6,773 bases of DNA. Source: a bacterium. GTDB taxonomy: Bacteria; SZUA-79; Acidulodesulfobacterales; Acidulodesulfobacteraceae. Below are positions 6,267 through 6,773 of the stretch, piece after piece. The stretch covers positions 1-6,773 of the forward strand of contig JAJYWW010000123.1 in NCBI GenBank assembly GCA_021791295.1, read 5' to 3'. A program made the position numbers and the translations under genes. Within the stretch, counting starts at the first letter, position 1, and each line of letters begins with the position of its first letter. The notes below the pieces were generated by a model that was given only the letters and a program-made list of their open reading frames with translations, was not told where the DNA came from and ran no database searches.

Positions 6267-6299
6267 CCGGTTGCGGGAATTTACTATTCCCGCAACCGG
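6267..6299. terminator. Strong hairpin between convergent genes, probable shared terminator
   Basis: Arms 6267-6280 and 6286-6299 pair perfectly over 14 bases (CCGGTTGCGGGAAT) around a five-base loop, 22 bases after the peroxiredoxin stop and 30 bases beyond the purC stop. On the plus strand a run of six T (6312-6317) follows, but only after 12 bases. On the minus strand there is no immediate U tract either. It is therefore a likely bidirectional transcription stop or mRNA 3'-end stabiliser rather than a textbook intrinsic terminator. Confidence 0.65.
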
Positions 6300-6328
6300 T
6301 ACCTCCCCTTATTTTTTAATTTTAATTT

Positions 6329-6773
6329 TTATATAGAAGACGTAATATCGTAAACTCTTTTATAAGCCTCTTCGACGCCGCCGAGGTCTCTCCTGAACCG
6401 GTCTTTATCGACTTTTTCCAGCGTTACTTTGTCCCATAGCCTCATAGTATCGGGTGTTATTTCATCGGCAAGCAGAACTTTGCCGTTTAAAACGCCGAAT
6501 TCAAGTTTGTAATCTACCAGCATAAGTCCGTTTTTATCAAAAAAATCTTTTAAAATTTCGTTGACCGCAAGGGCAATTTTTTTTGCTTCTTCAACTTCTT
6601 CTGGTTTTCCTAGGTCGAATGCTTTAATATAGGTATCGTTTATAAACGGGTCGCCGAGCTCGTCGCTTTTAAAGCACATTTCTACTACCGGCGAAATAAG
6701 TTTGACGCCTTCTTCCACCCCCATTTTTTTTGCAAGACTGCCGGCGGTATAGTTTCTGACTATAAATTCGACC
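6329..6773 (-). CDS. purC: Phosphoribosylaminoimidazole-succinocarboxamide synthase (SAICAR synthetase), 5' end missing
   Basis: PurC joins aspartate to CAIR with ATP to make SAICAR in purine synthesis. The frame is open to the window edge: before the Met at 6724 it reads VEFIVRNYTAGSLAKK, a conserved PurC segment, so that Met is internal and about 90 N-terminal residues (of roughly 235-240 usual) lie outside. The 147 residues present show the family's C-terminal hallmarks: the DELGDPFIND segment, the LVDYKLEFG motif with ATP and metal-binding acidic residues, and ADEITPDTMRLWD. The end, with LGGVEEAYKRVYD, is also typical. The gene converges on the peroxiredoxin gene across a shared hairpin. 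No frameshift or other damage is seen in the visible part. Confidence 0.95.
   Translation of the reverse strand, partial: VEFIVRNYTAGSLAKKMGVEEGVKLISPVVEMCFKSDELGDPFINDTYIKAFDLGKPEEVEEAKKIALAVNEILKDFFDKNGLMLVDYKLEFGVLNGKVLLADEITPDTMRLWDKVTLEKVDKDRFRRDLGGVEEAYKRVYDITSSI

Noticed and set aside
6722..6724. ATG as the true start of purC on the minus strand
   Set aside because: Upstream residues VEFIVRNYTAGSLAKK are a conserved internal PurC motif in the same frame.
1..6773. CRISPR array, insertion sequence, tRNA or prophage genes
   Set aside because: I saw no regularly spaced repeats, transposase or integrase motifs, tRNA-like folds or phage genes on either strand.

Overview
The window is AT-rich bacterial DNA (about 35% G+C in a row counted by hand). 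It has compact gene spacing, purine-rich ribosome binding sites and ordinary housekeeping genes. Low G+C, frequent ATA codons, a possible anaerobic B12 lower-ligand gene, a short RNase E/G and an AhpC-type peroxiredoxin suggest an anaerobic or microaerophilic Gram-negative bacterium, perhaps a low-G+C relative of the old Deltaproteobacteria. That placement is an inference; no rRNA or marker phylogeny is available here.

Layout. (1) Positions 1-2828, plus strand: the 3' part of a cobyrinate a,c-diamide synthase gene (cobB/cbiA family), then a complete ThiC-family radical SAM gene, then an overlapping FtsB/DivIC-type membrane coiled-coil gene. (2) Positions 2836-4377, minus strand: a complete RNase G/E gene that converges on the ftsB-like gene with only 7 bases between the stop codons. 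(3) Positions 4378-4603: a very AT-rich divergent promoter region. (4) Positions 4604-5465, plus strand: a 61-residue four-cysteine protein followed one base later by a membrane-anchored SPOR-domain protein. (5) Positions 5625-6245, plus strand: a typical 2-Cys peroxiredoxin with its own consensus promoter, a palindrome at the expected transcription start and a near-perfect Shine-Dalgarno. (6) Positions 6246-6328: a strong hairpin between convergent genes. (7) Positions 6329-6773, minus strand: the C-terminal part of purC, cut by the window edge.

How the genes fit together. The first two genes probably form part of a cobamide cluster. CobB amidates the corrin ring, and several residues of the ThiC-like enzyme look more like BzaF (5-hydroxybenzimidazole synthase, which makes the lower ligand anaerobically) than thiamin-pathway ThiC. 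Both enzymes use the purine intermediate AIR. PurC also belongs to the purine pathway downstream of AIR, but it is on the other strand and far away, so no functional link is claimed. The ftsB-like and SPOR genes concern the divisome and septal wall, RNase G concerns RNA processing, and the peroxiredoxin concerns peroxide defence.

Nothing here amounts to a clearly new multi-gene system. The points most worth a second look are the probable BzaF identity, a 64% G+C Ala/Pro-rich insertion in CobB, the small four-cysteine protein, and the palindrome/PerR-like site at the peroxiredoxin promoter.
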